Assembly: GCF_014649715.1 (NCBI RefSeq)
Contig: NZ_BMTO01000001.1
Location: forward strand, 459,047-523,046
Origin: Streptomyces lateritius
Lineage (GTDB): Bacteria > Actinomycetota > Actinomycetes > Streptomycetales > Streptomycetaceae
Direction: 5' to 3'
Length of the DNA stretch: 64,000 bases
Part shown: positions 52,142-61,561 of the stretch, in pieces
How positions within the stretch are numbered: the stretch's first letter is position 1
Layout of the letters: every line of letters begins with the position of its first letter
Program-made: the position numbers and the translations under genes
Notes under the pieces: generated by a model
Database searches by the model: none
Told to the model about the DNA's origin: nothing
What the model saw: the letters and a program-made list of their open reading frames with translations, nothing else

Positions 52142-52411
52142 TCAGCGGCCCTTGCCGCCGTGGTCGGGTTCGTACGGCGGGACGTCCCGCCCCGGCTGCC
52201 AGTGGGGGCCCTGGCGGAGGTGGCGCAGAACCATGAACATGTCGACCGCGACGATCACCAGCAGCACCCCGCAGGCCGCCGCCCAGCCCGGCCTGCCGAC
52301 CAGGGCGAAGACCGTCGTACCGAAGACGGCCCAGGTCAGACCCCACAGACTCAGCCAGAACCGCATGCGCAGGGGACTGCGCGCGGTCGACGGCTCACTC
52401 CCCGTACGCAT
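52142..52411 (-). CDS. DUF6343-like small membrane protein
   Basis: This 89-residue protein has two hydrophobic segments (FWLSLWGLTWAVFGTTVFAL and AAACGVLLVIVAVDMFMVLR) followed by a conserved polar tail, RQGPHWQPGRDVPPYEPDHG. The tail pattern is shared by a small Streptomyces membrane family which I recall as DUF6343. It is convergent with the TPR gene. Its function is unknown. Confidence 0.75.
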   Translation of the reverse strand: MRTGSEPSTARSPLRMRFWLSLWGLTWAVFGTTVFALVGRPGWAAACGVLLVIVAVDMFMVLRHLRQGPHWQPGRDVPPYEPDHGGKGR

Positions 52412-52585
52412 GACGGTCGCATCTCCTGCCGGCCCCCCTGAGAGTCCCCGAGGCCTACAGAAGGTCTACCCGCGAGGCGCACGGCAACGCGTGCCCCACC
52501 GGGTTCCCGTTCACTCGAACGGGCGGTGTACGGGCAGTCGGCGCCACTGAGGGAACGGTCGTCCGAACCGGGTCGTTCCGGGGAC

Positions 52586-53296
52586 ATGAGCGGACGCATG
52601 CGTGAAGGACACCAAGGGACGGGCCCCGGAGCCATCACCCCGGACGGGTGCGCTGTCGACGTGTACCGGCGGCTCGCCGTCGGGAACGAACCCGACGTGA
52701 TCGAGGCCGCCGTGCCGACCGGCGCCACCCTGCTCGAACTGGGCTGTGGCGCCGGGCGGGTGACGGGGCCTCTGGTCGAGCGGGGGTTCGCCGTGACGGC
52801 GGTGGACGAATCGGCCGAGATGCTGCACGCGCTCCGGGAGAGCGTGCCCGACGTGGAGGCCGTCCGGAGCCCGATCGAGTCACTCGACCTGGGGCGGCGG
52901 TTCGACGTGGTGATGCTGGCCTCGTACCTGGTGCACACCGCCGAGCACCGCACCCGGCAGGCCCTCCTGGAGACCTGCAGACGCCATGTGAGCGACGACG
53001 GCTGCGTACTGATCCAACGCGAGGGCGAAGAGTGGCACCTGGACGTGCCCCGTGAACGGCGGGACGCGGCGGGCTGCACGGTGCGGATCGTGTCGGCGGA
53101 GCCGGTCGGGGACGGCGTCAACGCGGTCCTCGCAGAGTACGACTTCCCGGACGGCGCGCGCTGGACCCAGACGTTCCGGTCCCGGCCGCTGAGCAAGAAG
53201 GACTTCGAGCGCCATCTGGGAGAGGCGGGGCTCGCCGTCGACACCTATCTGACGGACGACGGCACATGGGTGAGGGCGCGCCCCAAGTCCCGCTGA
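52586..53296 (+). CDS. Class I SAM-dependent methyltransferase
   Basis: This 236-residue protein has motif I TLLELGCGAGRVTGPLVERG, AVDESAEMLHALRESVPDVE, SPIESLDLGRRFDVVMLASY and VSDDGCVLIQREGEEWH. The C-terminal part is beta-rich (VRIVSAEPVGDGVNAVLAEY). It resembles Methyltransf_25 proteins. The substrate is not apparent. ATG 52586 follows TCCGGGGAC, a weak ribosome site; ATG 52598 is an alternative. Confidence 0.8.
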   Translation: MSGRMREGHQGTGPGAITPDGCAVDVYRRLAVGNEPDVIEAAVPTGATLLELGCGAGRVTGPLVERGFAVTAVDESAEMLHALRESVPDVEAVRSPIESLDLGRRFDVVMLASYLVHTAEHRTRQALLETCRRHVSDDGCVLIQREGEEWHLDVPRERRDAAGCTVRIVSAEPVGDGVNAVLAEYDFPDGARWTQTFRSRPLSKKDFERHLGEAGLAVDTYLTDDGTWVRARPKSR

Positions 53297-53408
53297 AAAA
53301 GGTCGCGTCGGGACGTGGAACGGCGATGAGTTTCCGGCGTCCCGGCCGTCTACCTCTGTGAAAGCGAACGCGCGACACCGACACGCGCGCCGACAAGAGG
53401 GAGACACC

Positions 53409-53894
53409 ATGACCACCGACATCGCCGCCTCGGCCGCGACCGCCGCCACGCCCGTCACCGCCGCCCCGACCACCGCCTCCGCCCCGAGGGACGGTGCCAA
53501 GAAGCTGGGCCGCCGCGCCGACATCTCCGTACGGGTGCTCCAGATCCTCCTCGCGCTGGCCTTCGCGATCCCCAGCGCCTCGCCCAAGCTCGTCGGCCAC
53601 TGGTCGGCCGCCGAGACCTTCGACGAGATCGGCTGGGGCGACTGGCTGATGTACGCCGTCGGAGCCCTGGAGCTCGCCGGAGCCGTCGCCCTGGTGATCC
53701 CGATCCTGTCGAGCGCCTCCGCGACCGCGCTCACCGGCCTGATGATCGGCGCCTTCATCACCCAGATGACGGTCTTCGACGGCCAGTACGCCCTGACGCC
53801 CCTCCTCTTCTCCGTGCCGCTCGTCCTGGTCGCCTGGACGCGCCGCCACCACAACAAGGCGCTCCTCGCGCTGGTCCTGCGGCGCCGGGTGTGA
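53409..53894 (+). CDS. DoxX-family membrane protein
   Basis: This 161-residue protein has a Thr/Ala-rich N-terminus and four membrane helices (VLQILLALAFAIPSASPKLV, WLMYAVGALELAGAVALVIP, ATALTGLMIGAFITQMTVFD and LLFSVPLVLVAWTRR). The pattern fits DoxX/DoxD-like proteins, some of which associate with thiol stress. GAGGGAGAC precedes the ATG. The next gene, an AraC regulator in the same direction 63 bp on, is a likely partner or regulator. Confidence 0.83.
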   Translation: MTTDIAASAATAATPVTAAPTTASAPRDGAKKLGRRADISVRVLQILLALAFAIPSASPKLVGHWSAAETFDEIGWGDWLMYAVGALELAGAVALVIPILSSASATALTGLMIGAFITQMTVFDGQYALTPLLFSVPLVLVAWTRRHHNKALLALVLRRRV

Positions 53895-53957
53895 AGCGGC
53901 GCCGCACGGGGGATGCGACCCGCACGGGGGCTCCGCCCCCCGACGGGGGAGGCGCGG

Positions 53958-54839
53958 ATGACGGAACACCGCGACACCGTGGCGGAGTTGCTCCGCCACG
54001 AGGCGGTACGGGAGCGGCGCGGGGCGCTCCGGCAGCGGATCGAGACCGCCGGGATCACCGTTCACGACATCCTCTGCTGCGAGGACCGGACCACGTTCGG
54101 CGGGACGGGTCATGCGGAGGGGCACACGGTGGTCCTCAATCGGTCCGGGGGATACCTGCGGCGGATCGAGGGCGAGGAGTTCTTCGTCGATCCGACCGGC
54201 GGCTATCTGACCCGCCCCGGCGACGAGCAGCGCGTCGCCCACCCGGTCGGCCCCGGTGACCGGTCCACTGAGATCCGCGTCGACGAGCGGCTCTTCGCCG
54301 ACCGTTTCGACGGCCTGCCGGCCACCCGCAGGTTCACCGTCAGCGCAGCCACCGACCTGCACCACCGGGCGCTCCTGGCGGCCGCCCGGCGCGGCGCCGA
54401 ACCCTTCGAACTGACCGAACGGCTCCATCGGCTGCTGGACGGAGTGGCCGCCTCCGCCGGCCACTGGCGCTCGGACGCCGCGGCCCGCCCCTCCACCGCG
54501 CGCGTGCACGGGCGTCTGGTCCGTGACACCTGCGCCGCCCTGGCCATCGGCCCCTCGGCGCTGGGCCTCTCCCTGGAGGAGCTGGCCCGGACGGTCGGGG
54601 CCTCCCCGCACCACCTCAGCCGGGTCTTCCACGCCGTCACCGGCTCGACCCTCACGCGCTACCGCACCGAGCTGCGGCTGCGGGGCGTGCTGTACGCCCT
54701 CGAAGAGGGCGAGAGGAACCTGCGGACCCTCTCCTACACCTACGGATTCGCCGACCAGGCCCATCTGACGCGGACCTGCCGGAGCCGCACGGGCCACGCA
54801 CCAAGCGCCGTACGGGCCCTTCTCGCGGATCGAGCATGA
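53958..54839 (+). CDS. AraC-family transcriptional regulator
   Basis: This 293-residue protein has an N-terminal sensing half (FGGTGHAEGHTVVLNRSGGY, FFVDPTGGYLTRPGDEQRVA) and a C-terminal AraC domain: LSLEELARTVGASPHHLSRV as the first HTH, then GSTLTRYRTELRLRGVLYAL and LSYTYGFADQAHLTRTCRSR as the second HTH. GGGGGAGG lies upstream of the ATG at 53958. It follows the DoxX gene and probably controls it or a nearby gene. The ligand is unknown. Confidence 0.87.
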   Translation: MTEHRDTVAELLRHEAVRERRGALRQRIETAGITVHDILCCEDRTTFGGTGHAEGHTVVLNRSGGYLRRIEGEEFFVDPTGGYLTRPGDEQRVAHPVGPGDRSTEIRVDERLFADRFDGLPATRRFTVSAATDLHHRALLAAARRGAEPFELTERLHRLLDGVAASAGHWRSDAAARPSTARVHGRLVRDTCAALAIGPSALGLSLEELARTVGASPHHLSRVFHAVTGSTLTRYRTELRLRGVLYALEEGERNLRTLSYTYGFADQAHLTRTCRSRTGHAPSAVRALLADRA

Positions 54840-54945
54840 ATCTTCAACGCCGTGCGGGCGGGTGGCCCGCAGGATGGCACCGGCCGGGACACCGGCCGGT
54901 GCCGTGACAGCGGCGGCACCCCGCTCTACGACCGGGGGAACGACG

Positions 54946-56370
54946 ATGACCCTTCTGAGCCGGGCCTGTACGTCGATGGCGGCCGTCCTGACGGCCGCCG
55001 CGTGCGTCGGCTCGTCACCGGGCAGCGCGGCGGGCGCCCCGCCCGTGCCCGCACCACCCACGGCCGTGTCCTCGGACGCGGGGCCGGCGGCGGCACGCGG
55101 CCTCACCGGCCACCGCCCGTGCCCCGGACAGCCCGATGTGACCTGCGCGGATCTGACGGTGCCGTTGGACCGGAGCGGAGCCGCACCGGGCGCCCTGAAG
55201 CTCCAGGCCGCCGTCGTCGGCGACGCCGACGCCCCGCGGGGCACCCTGCTCTTCCTCACCGGCGGGCCCGGGCAGCCGGGAGTCCCCTTCGTCCCGAGGA
55301 TCCGCTCCCGCCTCCCCGAGGCGCTCGCGCAGTACCGGCTGGTGATGATCGACCAGCGGGGCACCGGAGGGACGGCCATCGACTGTCCCGCGCTGCAGAA
55401 GGAGGTCGGCGGCAGCGACACCGTCGCCCCCACGGCCGCCGCAGTCACCGCCTGCGCCGAGAGCCTCGGCCGGAACCGCGACTTCTACACCACCGCCGAC
55501 ACCGTGGCCGACCTGGAGGACCTGCGGCGCGCCCTGCGCGTGCCGTCCTGGACGGTCGACGGGGTCTCCTACGGAACCTTCACCGCGGCCCAGTACGCCT
55601 TCGCACACCCGCAGCGGGTGCGCCGACTCGTTCTGGACTCCGTCGTTCCGCTCGACGGAGCGGGGGTCCTCTACGAGGACTCCCTCGGCCACTCCGCCCA
55701 GGTGCTGCGCACCGCATGCCGGGAACAGCGCTGCGGCTTCGACCCGGCCCGCGACCTGGCGAAGGTCGTGCGACGGGACGACAACGGTGTCGGCCTCTTC
55801 AACCTGCTCGTGATCGCCAGCATCATCGACCCGAAACTCGACAACCCCCGGTACGGCATCCTGGACGCGCTGCACGCCTCCGCCGGCGGCGACCGGTCGC
55901 GGCTCGACGCGCTCGTCACCGGCTTCGCCGGGTCGTCCGGAGAGACCCCGGCCGACTTCAGCTCCGGTCTGCACGCCGCCACGCTCTGCGCCGACTCACG
56001 CTGGCCCTGGGGCGACGCCTCCGCGCCTGTCGAGGGGCGGGAGCGGGCCCTGAAGCGGGCGGTGCAGCGGATCAGGCCGGCGGACGTGTGGCCCTTTCAG
56101 CGGGAGACGGCGGGCGGTCAGGGCATTCCACGGACCTGCCTTCCCTGGCCCGCCTCCCGGCCCAACCGGCCGGCGCCCGGAGACACCCTGACCATGCCGG
56201 TCCTGCTGCTGGCCGGGGACCGAGACCTGTCGACGCCGGTGGAGTGGGCGCGCCAGGTCGCCGCCGCGCACCCGAAGGCCGAACTGGTCGTCCTCGAGGG
56301 AGCCGGGCACTCCACGCAGAGCCGCAGCGACGCGGGAGCCCGCGCCGCGCAGGAGTTCCTGCTGCGGTAG
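54946..56370 (+). CDS. Secreted alpha/beta hydrolase, tripeptidyl-aminopeptidase type
   Basis: This 474-residue exported protein has a signal sequence with a lipobox-like LTAAAC, then VTCADLTVPLDRSG, LLFLTGGPGQPGVPF (oxyanion loop), RLVMIDQRGTGGTAIDCPAL, VDGVSYGTFTAAQYAFAHPQ (nucleophile Ser), GDRDLSTPVEW (Asp) and GAGHSTQ (His). This is the SlpD/SlpE/Tap-like layout, with the C-terminal TAP domain. It removes tripeptides or dipeptides from extracellular peptides. The ATG at 54946 follows GGGGGAA. Cys pairs suggest disulfides. Confidence 0.87.
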   Translation: MTLLSRACTSMAAVLTAAACVGSSPGSAAGAPPVPAPPTAVSSDAGPAAARGLTGHRPCPGQPDVTCADLTVPLDRSGAAPGALKLQAAVVGDADAPRGTLLFLTGGPGQPGVPFVPRIRSRLPEALAQYRLVMIDQRGTGGTAIDCPALQKEVGGSDTVAPTAAAVTACAESLGRNRDFYTTADTVADLEDLRRALRVPSWTVDGVSYGTFTAAQYAFAHPQRVRRLVLDSVVPLDGAGVLYEDSLGHSAQVLRTACREQRCGFDPARDLAKVVRRDDNGVGLFNLLVIASIIDPKLDNPRYGILDALHASAGGDRSRLDALVTGFAGSSGETPADFSSGLHAATLCADSRWPWGDASAPVEGRERALKRAVQRIRPADVWPFQRETAGGQGIPRTCLPWPASRPNRPAPGDTLTMPVLLLAGDRDLSTPVEWARQVAAAHPKAELVVLEGAGHSTQSRSDAGARAAQEFLLR

Positions 56371-56497
56371 GCCCGCTCGAGCGCCCATGGTGGCGTGCCA
56401 CGTCCGGGACGGGGGTCCAGGCGTGGTGCGCCGCTTCGGGGGCGATCACCGCCGGACGACCGCCGGCCCGGAGACCTCCTGGGCGCCTCGCTTGGCC

Positions 56498-56669
56498 GTG
56501 TCCCGTGACGTCCCGCCTGGCCCGCGACGCCTGGCACGCGTACTCGCCGCGTTGTCGGGATCACCCGAGTACGCCCAGCACGAGGGCGACCCTCCGCCTT
56601 GCGATCCCAGCGCACCGGACGCCGCGGGCGCTGCCCTGCGGGCAGACGGCGCCACCATCCGGACACGAC
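56498..56669. repeat. Dispersed intergenic element, copy B
   Basis: This fills most of the gap 56371-56669 between convergent genes. It shares GTGTCC-GTG, CGCGACGCCTGGC, CTCGC-GCGTT-GTC, CTCCGCC-TGCGATC and GCACCGG-CGCCG with copy A at 10090-10238, and also ends in GACCTAG, where CTA is the stop of the minus-strand lipoprotein gene. It carries an extra GAGTACGCCCAGCACGAGGG block. No protein is evident. Confidence 0.5.
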
Positions 56670-57005
56670 CTAGTGGACGACGCTGTAGCTGCGCCAGGGC
56701 GGGGTTCCGGGCACGATCTCGTTGCCCGAGTTGGCGGGGACGTAGACGGACTCCTCGCCCCGGCAGTTCTCGGTCGGGTACATGATGATGTCGACCAGCG
56801 TTTCGTTCTCGACCTTCCTCGCGCCGTCCGGACCGAGCTCGTGGCAGCCCTTGACCGACGGGCTCGTGACCATGACCTCGTTCTCGTGCCCGGTCTCGTA
56901 CGTGATCGTGCCCACCGCGGTGCGGCCGAGGTCGGAACAGCCCGCGACGGTGAGCGTCAGGAGGACGGCCCCGGCGGCGGTGCCGAGACGCCGGTGAACG
57001 GACAT
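56670..57005 (-). CDS. Small lipoprotein of unknown function
   Basis: This 111-residue protein has a lipoprotein signal (RLGTAAGAVLLTLTVAGC) and a mature part with two further Cys (VKGCHELG, TENCRGEES) that may form a disulfide, plus DIIMYPTEN and YVPANSGNEIVPGTPPWRSY. I do not recognise the family. It is monocistronic and convergent with the aminopeptidase gene, ending directly at the dispersed element. It would face the outside of the membrane. Confidence 0.75.
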   Translation of the reverse strand: MSVHRRLGTAAGAVLLTLTVAGCSDLGRTAVGTITYETGHENEVMVTSPSVKGCHELGPDGARKVENETLVDIIMYPTENCRGEESVYVPANSGNEIVPGTPPWRSYSVVH

Positions 57006-57196
57006 GGCGGATCCTCGTCTGTCGGGCGAAGGCGGCGGAAGCCCTGTTCCCCGTCACCCTGCCGTCTGCCGGGCGGGCTGTCACCCGCTGCTGGGCCGCC
57101 CGGGCGAAGCACGGCGAAGGCCCGTTGTCACACCCCACCCGTAAGGTCGGAGGTCCAGTCGGAATCCGTCGCGGAACAGGGGAGGTGAGCAGCGCC

Positions 57197-60079
57197 GTGA
57201 GCCGTAGGTTGCAGAGCTGCGCCGCCGTCTTCCTTCCGGCCGCCCTGCCCCGCGAGGGACGGGTCGCCTTCTGGTCCCCGGACGGCGGGGAGCTGCCCTC
57301 GGTTCCGACGGCGGGGCCGAGCGGGGAGGCGGGCGAGGCCGACGGAGCGCGCCCCGGCGAGCTCACGGTGGTACGCCGTCATGGCGCCGGGGTCCGGGGC
57401 CGCAAGGTCCCCGCGGTGATCCTCGGGGTCGCCGAAGCCCTGCCCCATCTGGTCGCCGCCCGACACGACCCGGCCGCCCACCCCGCCACCGCCTGCTGGG
57501 GAGCCGCCGCCCTGCACGCCCTGCACCTCACCGCGCGGGGCCGGCTGCTGCCTGGGCTCACCGCCGACGACCTGGACGCCTGGCGGGCGGGGCCGCTGGA
57601 CGCCGACGACATCGCCCACCTGCGGGCCGTCGCCGCCGCCATGCCGTACGAAGCCCACGCCGTGCCCGTCCCCGGCCGCAGCCCCCTCCAGCTGCCGGAG
57701 CCGGAGGCGCTGGTACGGGCCTTCCTCGACGCCGTCGCCGACACTCTGCCCCGTACCCCCGCCGCGGCCCACGCGGCCGGCGCGCCGTTCGCCGCCCGCG
57801 CGCCACAGCACCTGCCCCGCGCGCGTGCCTGGGCGGCCGAGGCCGCGGCCGGCATGGACGCCGGTGTCCGGGTCTCGCTCCGCCTCGACCTCGCCGGATA
57901 CGAACTCTTCGACATCGCCGAGGAAGGCGGCGACGAGCGGCAGGCGGCCGCCGCCCTCCTCCAGGTGCACAGCCTCGCCGACCCCACCCTCGTCATCGAC
58001 GCCGCGGCCCTCTGGGCGGGCGACGGCGACGAGCACTTCGGGCCGCGCGCCCGCGTCGACGCCGTTCTCGCGGTGCGCCGCGCCGCCCGCGTCTGGCCAC
58101 CCCTCGGCAGGCTCCTGGAGCGGGACGTACCGGACGTCGTCGCCCTGACCGAGGAGGAGCTGTACGAACTCCTGGGACCCGCCGCCGCCCGCCTCGCCGA
58201 CGCCGGGGTCGCCGTCCACTGGCCCCGCGAGCTGGCCCGCTCGCTCAGCGCCTCCGCCGTGGTCCGGCCGCCCGTCGCCGCCCCCGGCTCCGCCACCGAC
58301 GGCACCGCCTTCTTCGACAGCGAGGAGCTGCTCCGGTTCAACTGGCAGCTCGCCCTGGACGGCGACCCGCTCACCGAGCGGGAGATGGACGCCCTCGCCG
58401 AGTCCCACCGGCCCATCGTGCGGCTGCGCGACCAGTGGGTGGTCGTCGACCCCGACCTGGTCCGCAAGGCCCGCAAGCGCGAACTGGGCCTCCTGGAGCC
58501 CGTCGACGCCCTCGCCGTCGCCCTCAGCGGCACCGCGGAGGTGGACGGCGAGACCGTCCGGGCCGTACCCGTCGGCGCGCTCGCGACTCTGCGGGACCGC
58601 CTCGTCGCCGGCCCCGACCCGGTCGCACCCCCCGCCGGCCTGGACGCGACCCTGCGCGACTACCAGCTGCGCGGGCTCGCCTGGCTGGATCTGATGACCT
58701 CGCTCGGCCTCGGCGGCTGCCTCGCCGACGACATGGGCCTCGGCAAGACCGTCACCCTCATCGCCCTCCATCTGCGCCGCGCCCGCCGGGCGCCCACCCT
58801 CGTCGTCTGTCCCGCCTCCCTGCTCGGCAACTGGCAGCGGGAGATCCAGCGCTTCGCCCCGGGCGTCCCCGTGCGCCGCTTCCACGGTGCCGACCGCTCC
58901 CTCGACGGGCTCGACGGCGGCTCCGGCACCGGCGGATTCGTCCTCACCACGTACGGCACCCTGCGCACCAGCGCGCCCCGACTGGCGGCGCTGGAGTGGG
59001 GCATGGTCGTCGCCGACGAGGCACAGCACGTCAAGAACCCTTTCTCCGCGACCGCCAAGGCGCTGCGCACGATCCCGACAGCGGCCCGGGTCGCTCTCAC
59101 CGGCACCCCCGTGGAGAACAACCTCTCCGAGCTGTGGGCGCTGCTCGACTGGACCACCCCCGGTCTCCTCGGCCCCCTCAAGGCGTTCCGCGCCCGCCAC
59201 GCACGCGCCGTCGAGAACAGCGAGGAGATCGCGAACGACGAGGCGGTGGAGCGGCTCGCCCGCCTCGTGCGGCCCTTCCTGCTGCGCCGTCGCAAGTCCG
59301 ACCCCGGCATCGTCCCCGAGCTGCCGCCCAAGACCGAGTCGGACCACCCGGTCGCCCTCACCCGTGAACAGGCCTCGCTCTACGAGGCGGTGGTGCGGGA
59401 GACCATGGCGCGGATCGAGGGCGCGGAGGGCATCGCACGCCGGGGTCTCATCATGAAACTGCTGACCTCCCTCAAGCAGATCTGCAACCACCCCGCCCAG
59501 TACCTCAAGGAACAGACACCGAAGGGCGGCGGCACCGCCCGGCTCGCCGGCCGCTCCGGGAAGCTGACCCTGCTCGACGAACTCCTCGACACGATCCTCG
59601 CCGAGGACGGCTCCGTGCTCGTCTTCACCCAGTACGTCTCCATGGCCCGGCTCCTCGCCGACCACCTGTCCGCCCGGGCGATCCCGGCCCAACTGCTCCA
59701 CGGCGGAACACCCGTGGCCGAGCGCGAGCGGATGGTGGACCGCTTCCAGTCCGGCGAGGTGCCCGTCTTCCTGCTGTCGCTGAAGGCGGCGGGCACCGGT
59801 CTCAACCTGACCCGGGCCGGGCACGTCGTCCACTTCGACCGCTGGTGGAACCCCGCCGTCGAGGAGCAGGCCACCGACCGCGCCTACCGCATCGGCCAGA
59901 CCCAGCCGGTCCAGGTCCACCGGCTGATCGCGGAGGGCACGGTGGAGGACAGCATCGCCGAGATGCTGCGGGCCAAACGGGCCCTCGCCGACGCCGTCCT
60001 CGGCTCCGGCGAGGCCGCGCTCACCGAGCTGACCGACCGCGAGCTGGCCGACCTGGTGTCGCTGAGGAGGCCGTCATGA
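57197..60079 (+). CDS. SNF2-family DEAD/DEAH helicase
   Basis: This 960-residue SF2 ATPase has a long N-terminal domain (about 450 residues, with AVFLPAALPREGRVAFWSPD and later SEELLRFNWQLALDGDPLTE typical of bacterial SNF2_N accessory regions). The SNF2 core follows: LADDMGLGKTVTLIALHLRR (motif I), VVADEAQHVKNPFSATAKAL (motif II), VALTGTPVENNLSELWALLD (motif III), LLSLKAAGTGLNLTRAGHVV and ATDRAYRIGQTQPVQVHRLI (motif VI). GTG 57197 lies 11 bases after GGAGG. It overlaps the SWIM gene by ATGA. It likely translocates on DNA. Confidence 0.92.
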   Translation: MSRRLQSCAAVFLPAALPREGRVAFWSPDGGELPSVPTAGPSGEAGEADGARPGELTVVRRHGAGVRGRKVPAVILGVAEALPHLVAARHDPAAHPATACWGAAALHALHLTARGRLLPGLTADDLDAWRAGPLDADDIAHLRAVAAAMPYEAHAVPVPGRSPLQLPEPEALVRAFLDAVADTLPRTPAAAHAAGAPFAARAPQHLPRARAWAAEAAAGMDAGVRVSLRLDLAGYELFDIAEEGGDERQAAAALLQVHSLADPTLVIDAAALWAGDGDEHFGPRARVDAVLAVRRAARVWPPLGRLLERDVPDVVALTEEELYELLGPAAARLADAGVAVHWPRELARSLSASAVVRPPVAAPGSATDGTAFFDSEELLRFNWQLALDGDPLTEREMDALAESHRPIVRLRDQWVVVDPDLVRKARKRELGLLEPVDALAVALSGTAEVDGETVRAVPVGALATLRDRLVAGPDPVAPPAGLDATLRDYQLRGLAWLDLMTSLGLGGCLADDMGLGKTVTLIALHLRRARRAPTLVVCPASLLGNWQREIQRFAPGVPVRRFHGADRSLDGLDGGSGTGGFVLTTYGTLRTSAPRLAALEWGMVVADEAQHVKNPFSATAKALRTIPTAARVALTGTPVENNLSELWALLDWTTPGLLGPLKAFRARHARAVENSEEIANDEAVERLARLVRPFLLRRRKSDPGIVPELPPKTESDHPVALTREQASLYEAVVRETMARIEGAEGIARRGLIMKLLTSLKQICNHPAQYLKEQTPKGGGTARLAGRSGKLTLLDELLDTILAEDGSVLVFTQYVSMARLLADHLSARAIPAQLLHGGTPVAERERMVDRFQSGEVPVFLLSLKAAGTGLNLTRAGHVVHFDRWWNPAVEEQATDRAYRIGQTQPVQVHRLIAEGTVEDSIAEMLRAKRALADAVLGSGEAALTELTDRELADLVSLRRPS

Positions 60080-61380
60080 ACCGCCGTCCCGCCGCGGGCC
60101 GCCGAACGGCCGCCGCGCGGTACGCCGGCCCGCTCCACGACGACCGCCGCCGCACGTTCCCGCCCCTCGCGCCGCGCGAGGCGCCGGACGGGCGCTTCGC
60201 CGCCACCTGGTGGGGTAACGCCTGGGTGGAGGCCCTGGAGGACACCGCCCTCGACGCCGCCCGCCTGGCCCGCGGCAAGGCCTACGCGGGCCGCGGCCAC
60301 GTCGACGCGATCACCGTCACGCCCGGGCGGGTCGTCGCCTACGTCCACGGCAGCCGCGCCCGCCCGTACCGCACCGAGATCCGGCTCCGCACCCTCGGGG
60401 ACGACGACTGGGAGCGGTTCCTCGACGAGGCGGCGGCCCGGCCCGACCACATCGCCGCCCTGCTCGACAAGGACGTCCCGCACGCCCTCGAAGCCGTCAC
60501 CGGTCTGCTGCCGGCGCCCGGCGACCTGATCCCCGACTGCTCCTGCCCCGACGACGGTTACCCCTGCAAGCACGCCGCCGCCCTCTGTTATCAGTCGGCC
60601 CGGCTCCTCGACGAGGACCCATTCGTTCTCTTCCTCATGCGAGGCCGCGGCGAACAGGAGATCCTCGCCGCGCTCACCCACCGCAACGCGGCACGGTCCG
60701 CCGCCGAGGCGAGCACAGGCACCTCGCTCATGCCCACGGTCCCCGCCCGCCTCGTGCTCGAGACCGCCCCCGGCGGCGCCGGGACCCGGGCCCTGCCAAC
60801 CCTTCCGCCGCCCCTCTCCGTCCCCACGCGCCCCGGGCGGCCCCCGGTCCACCCGCCGGACCCCGACGCCCCCGACCCGCTCGCCCTGGACCTCCTCGCG
60901 ACGGAGGCGGCCTCCCGCGCCCACACCTTCCTCGTCACCGGCCACGACCCCGTGGCCGCCCTCACGCCGTGGCAGGACGCCGTCCGGCTGGCCGCCGCGC
61001 ACCCCGGCTCCGGCCTCACCGCGTCCACCCGCGCGCTCTACCGCGACCTCGCGTACGCCCTCGACCGCACCCCCACCGACCTGGCCCGCGCCGTCGCCGC
61101 CTGGCGCCAGGGCGGCCTGGCCGGACTCGCCGTCCTGGAAGAGCCCTGGGACCCGCCGGCCGGCCCCTTCGACCGGGCCCGGCCCGCGCTGCTCGCCGCC
61201 GACTACCCGTCCTTCCGCCCCTGGCGGAACCGGCTGTCGACCCGGACGCTCCAACTCCGCCTGGGCCGTGACGGGCTGTGGTACGGCTATGAGTCGGACG
61301 CCGACCGCGAGGACTGGTGGCCCCGCGGCACCCCGGACCCCGACCCCGTCGGCGCACTCACCGACCTGCTGGGCCTCTGA
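60076..61380 (+). CDS. SWIM zinc-finger protein partnered with SNF2 helicase
   Basis: This 434-residue protein has an N-terminal region with FAATWWGNAWVEALED and GRVVAYVHGSRARPYRTEIR, then a SWIM zinc finger, CSCPDDGYPCKHAAALCYQS (pattern CxCx-n-CxH), followed by ARLLDEDPFVLFLMRGRGEQ. The C-terminal half is a Pro/Ala-rich linker and a helical domain (ALYRDLAYALDRTPTDLARA). The ATG at 60076 overlaps the helicase stop, so the two are translationally coupled. SWIM domains bind DNA or proteins. The pair occurs widely in bacteria, with no established role. Confidence 0.87.
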   Translation: MNRRPAAGRRTAAARYAGPLHDDRRRTFPPLAPREAPDGRFAATWWGNAWVEALEDTALDAARLARGKAYAGRGHVDAITVTPGRVVAYVHGSRARPYRTEIRLRTLGDDDWERFLDEAAARPDHIAALLDKDVPHALEAVTGLLPAPGDLIPDCSCPDDGYPCKHAAALCYQSARLLDEDPFVLFLMRGRGEQEILAALTHRNAARSAAEASTGTSLMPTVPARLVLETAPGGAGTRALPTLPPPLSVPTRPGRPPVHPPDPDAPDPLALDLLATEAASRAHTFLVTGHDPVAALTPWQDAVRLAAAHPGSGLTASTRALYRDLAYALDRTPTDLARAVAAWRQGGLAGLAVLEEPWDPPAGPFDRARPALLAADYPSFRPWRNRLSTRTLQLRLGRDGLWYGYESDADREDWWPRGTPDPDPVGALTDLLGL

Positions 61381-61561
61381 CCGGTACGGCCGGGGCACAC
61401 CGCCGGAGCGTGGGGGCGGGTAGCACAGCCGTGCCGCGCGCGTTCGAAGCCCCGCCACACGATGGAGTGAAACACGCCGGTGGCGTGATCCAGCTGGGTT
61501 GGGGTCGCGTTAATCGCGGTACGGGCACCTGCCCGTGAATACCTCCGGAAGGCAGGAAGCC

